Shown here: positions 41,481 to 43,673 of the stretch, in pieces | Position numbering within the stretch: the first letter of the stretch is position 1 | Layout of the letters: every line of letters begins with the position of its first letter | Position numbers and translations under genes: made by a program | Notes under the pieces: generated by a model | What the model was told of the DNA's origin: nothing | Database searches by the model: none | Seen by the model: only the letters and a program-made list of their open reading frames with translations | DNA from: Halomonas sp. | GTDB lineage: Bacteria > Pseudomonadota > Gammaproteobacteria > Pseudomonadales > Halomonadaceae | Length of the DNA: 43,673 bases | Direction: 5' to 3' | Assembly: GCF_014859505.1 (NCBI RefSeq) | Contig: NZ_JACUUD010000015.1 | Coordinates: forward strand, 1-43,673

Positions 41481-42947
41481 TTACGCCTGGCGGCCCAGGC
41501 GAAGGCCGGGAAGGATCAGCAGCGCGGCGAGCAGCCAGGTAGGCCAGCTGCCGGTGCGGGTGAACGGAGTCAGCCCAAGCATGGGCACGGCTTCGCCGGT
41601 GATGCTCGCCACTTCGAACTGGGGCGCACGGGCGGTGATGCGGCCCTGGGGGTCGATGATCGCGGTCACCCCGTTGCTGGTGGCGCGTACCAGGTAGCGG
41701 CCGTTTTCCAGCGCGCGCAGCCGGGCCATCTGCAGATGCTGCAGGGGGCCGATGGACTCACCGAACCAGGTGTCGTTGGAGACCGTCATCAGCAGTTCGC
41801 TGTCGCGGGCGCGCTCGGCCACCAGGTCGGCATAGATGATCTCGTAGCAGATGGCGTTGCCGATGGTGGTGCCGGCGGCGACCATCGGTGCCTGGCCGGA
41901 GGGTCCCGGGGTCATGGCGGGCATGGGCAGGTCGAAGAAGGCGATGGTGCCGCGCAGCAGGCTCTCCAGGGGCAGGTACTCGCCGAAGGGCACCAGATGC
42001 TCCTTGCGGTATTCGCCCTCGGCCTGGCCCAGGCCGATCACGCTGTTGAAGTAGCGCCCCTGGGCGTCGCGCTGGAGGATGCCGGTAAGCAGGGCGGTAC
42101 CGGGGGCGAGGTTGGACTGCACCCGCTCGAGGATGGGCCGCGCCTGGTCCTCGAACATCGGCAGCGCCGCCTCGGGCCAGACGATCAGGTCGATGTCATC
42201 GGGCTGGGCGCGGGTCAGTTCGCTGTAGGTGTTGGCGGCCTCGCGCTGGCCCTCGGGGGTCCACTTGATCAGCTGATCCAGGTTGCCCTGCAGGAGAGCG
42301 ACGCGCAGTGGCTCGCCGGCGGGCTGGGTCCACTGGGTCGGCAGCGCCAGCGGGGCGAGCCACAGGATCGCGATGGGGGCCGCGGCCCACCAGCGCCGGG
42401 CCAGAAACTCCACCAGCAGGGTGCCGCTGAGTGCGGTGATCAGCGACAGCAGGTAGACCCCGCCAATGGGCGCCCAGGGGGCCAGCGGCGAGTCCACGTG
42501 GGCGGAGCCCAGCAGCAGCCATGGGAAGCCGGTGAAGAGCCAGGTACGCAGCCACTCGCCCAGCACCCAGGCGCCGGCAAACGACAGGAAGGCCAGCCGC
42601 GGGCCGGTGAGGCGCCGGTAGAGCCAAAGGGTCACCGCCAGGAACAGCGCCATGCTGGCCACGAAGAGCGCGGTGAGAAACAGCGCCAGGGGCACACCGG
42701 TATACCCATAGTCGTGGATCGAGACATAGACCCAGGAGGCGCCCGAGCCGAACAGACCCAGGCCGTAGCACCAGCCGCGCAGAGCGGCCTGGCCGGGCGT
42801 CAGCGCGTGAATGCCCAGGTAGACCAGCCCCACTGCCACGGGGCCGAGCCACCACAGCTCGAAGGGGGAGGCAGTGAGGGTGGTCAGCACGCCGGCCGCC
42901 AGGGCGAGCAGGCAGCCGACCAGCGGGGAGAGGCGAAGCTCAGACAT
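41481..42947 (-). CDS. lnt: Apolipoprotein N-acyltransferase
   Basis: A 488-residue inner-membrane enzyme that adds the third acyl chain to lipoproteins. Several N-terminal helices (to about 195) precede a periplasmic carbon-nitrogen hydrolase domain. The catalytic triad is visible: Glu in WPEAALP, Lys in YRKEHLVPFGEY and Cys in NAICYEI. A last helix lies near the C-terminus. The start at 42947 puts the first helix where Lnt proteins usually have it; an in-frame ATG at 42965 is possible, and neither has a strong site. It follows corC by 50 bases, the usual corC-lnt order. Confidence 0.95.
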   Translation of the reverse strand: MSELRLSPLVGCLLALAAGVLTTLTASPFELWWLGPVAVGLVYLGIHALTPGQAALRGWCYGLGLFGSGASWVYVSIHDYGYTGVPLALFLTALFVASMALFLAVTLWLYRRLTGPRLAFLSFAGAWVLGEWLRTWLFTGFPWLLLGSAHVDSPLAPWAPIGGVYLLSLITALSGTLLVEFLARRWWAAAPIAILWLAPLALPTQWTQPAGEPLRVALLQGNLDQLIKWTPEGQREAANTYSELTRAQPDDIDLIVWPEAALPMFEDQARPILERVQSNLAPGTALLTGILQRDAQGRYFNSVIGLGQAEGEYRKEHLVPFGEYLPLESLLRGTIAFFDLPMPAMTPGPSGQAPMVAAGTTIGNAICYEIIYADLVAERARDSELLMTVSNDTWFGESIGPLQHLQMARLRALENGRYLVRATSNGVTAIIDPQGRITARAPQFEVASITGEAVPMLGLTPFTRTGSWPTWLLAALLILPGLRLGRQA

Positions 42948-42997
42948 CGTGACCGTCCGTGTCATGGGGAGATTTCAAGGGCTCGAATCCCAGGGGC

Positions 42998-43673
42998 TCA
43001 GGCCTCGTCAGACCCTTCGCAGGGCTCGGCTTCCAGCAGGCGGATTCGGCGATTGTCGGCGTTGAGAACGATGAAGCGCCAGCCGCCGATCTCGGTGTGT
43101 TCGCCGCGGCCGGGTAGGTGTCCGAAGCGCTGCATCACCAGGCCGCCGAGGGTGTCGAACTCCTCGTCGGAGAAGCGGGTGTCGAAGCGCTCGTTGAAAT
43201 CCTCGATGGGAGTCAGGGCGCGGATGGCGTAGCGGCCCTCGCCCAGTTCGCGGATATCCTCCTCATCGTCGGCATCGTGCTCGTCCTCGATCTCGCCGAC
43301 GATCTCCTCGAGGATATCCTCGATGGTGACGATGCCGGCGGTTCCGCCGTACTCGTCCACCACGATCGCCATGTGGTTGTGGGTGTCCTGGAACTCCTTG
43401 AGCAGGCTGTTGAGCCGCTTGGACTCCGGCACGAACAGCGCCGTGCGCACCACCTCCTCGAGGCGGAAGGGGCGGCCATTCTGCTGGCCGCCCTGAAGCA
43501 GCGGAAGCAGGTCCTTGGCCAGCAGGATGCCCTTGACCTCGTCGAGGTTCTCGCCGATCACGGGATAGCGCGAGTGGCCGGCCTCGAGGATGATCGGCAG
43601 GTACTCCTCCAGCGGCTGGTCGAGGCCGATGGCGGTGATCTGGGAACGGGGGATAAGCACCTCCCGCACCTGC
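42998..43673 (-). CDS. corC: Magnesium/cobalt efflux-associated protein CorC, 5' end cut by window
   Basis: The C-terminal about 224 residues of CorC lie in the window; the N-terminal part (about 60-70 residues by comparison with E. coli CorC) is beyond the right edge. Visible are the CBS pair (beginning QVREVLIPRSQI; later VVDEYGGTAGIVTIEDILEEIVGEI) and the CorC_HlyC domain at the end (FDTLGGLVMQRFGHLP). The protein lacks membrane helices in the visible part, as expected for CorC rather than the larger CNNM-type transporters. It probably shares a transcript with lnt. Confidence 0.93.
   Translation of the reverse strand, partial: QVREVLIPRSQITAIGLDQPLEEYLPIILEAGHSRYPVIGENLDEVKGILLAKDLLPLLQGGQQNGRPFRLEEVVRTALFVPESKRLNSLLKEFQDTHNHMAIVVDEYGGTAGIVTIEDILEEIVGEIEDEHDADDEEDIRELGEGRYAIRALTPIEDFNERFDTRFSDEEFDTLGGLVMQRFGHLPGRGEHTEIGGWRFIVLNADNRRIRLLEAEPCEGSDEA

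Noticed and set aside
1-43673. tRNA, rRNA, CRISPR array, prophage, insertion sequence or integration site
   Set aside because: Gaps were read on both strands. None has a cloverleaf, spaced repeats, transposase or integrase gene, or a target duplication that I could support.

Overview
The window is a stretch of GC-rich gammaproteobacterial chromosome. Gene content (class I PHA synthase with a phasin and a DUF6489-type protein, PntAB, PrmB/AroC, a LemA-M48 pair, Lnt next to CorC) and base composition fit Halomonadaceae best. That placement is inferred from content and style, not from a marker-gene match. No rRNA, tRNA, CRISPR array, phage or IS element was seen.

Region 1 (1-7563, minus strand) is the most distinctive part. 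It is an operon reading leftward: a UDP-glucose 6-dehydrogenase, an Alg8-like polymerising glycosyltransferase with a long extra C-terminus, an Alg44-like PilZ membrane-fusion protein, a PL14-like secreted lyase, a PL5 lyase, then the start of another exported protein cut by the window edge. It looks like an alginate synthase whose precursor enzyme and lyases point to glucuronic acid rather than mannuronic acid. I propose a c-di-GMP-controlled glucuronan (or related polyuronate) system. The 345-base leader carries a near-consensus sigma-54 promoter and an 18/19-match inverted repeat upstream of it.

Region 2 (7564-12300) holds cobO, a RimK-like remnant, a GNAT acetyltransferase, yajQ and pepN. 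A large imperfect palindrome fills the gap after pepN.

Region 3 (12446-16717, minus strand) is a four-gene set: a DUF1538 membrane protein with a duplicated core, a PII-like protein, a tandem-CBS protein and a small membrane protein. It is preceded by a CPA2-type cation/proton antiporter with an RCK domain. The set looks like a nucleotide-sensing transporter.

Region 4 (16836-24743) holds lemA plus an M48 protease with a long C-terminal part, an acidic lipoprotein with duplicated helices, a cold-shock protein, a LysE exporter, the lytic transglycosylase Slt, and two coupled hotdog thioesterases behind a PsrA-like box.

Region 5 (24797-35556) holds htpG with an excellent sigma-32 promoter, pntAB, gpsA-sixA, an AEC transporter with a newly noted 34-residue membrane peptide, and a tightly coupled set of two alpha/beta hydrolases and a patatin. 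Region 6 (35564-43673) holds smr, prmB-aroC, a PHA-granule cluster (DUF6489, phasin, phaC), lnt and the 3' part of corC.
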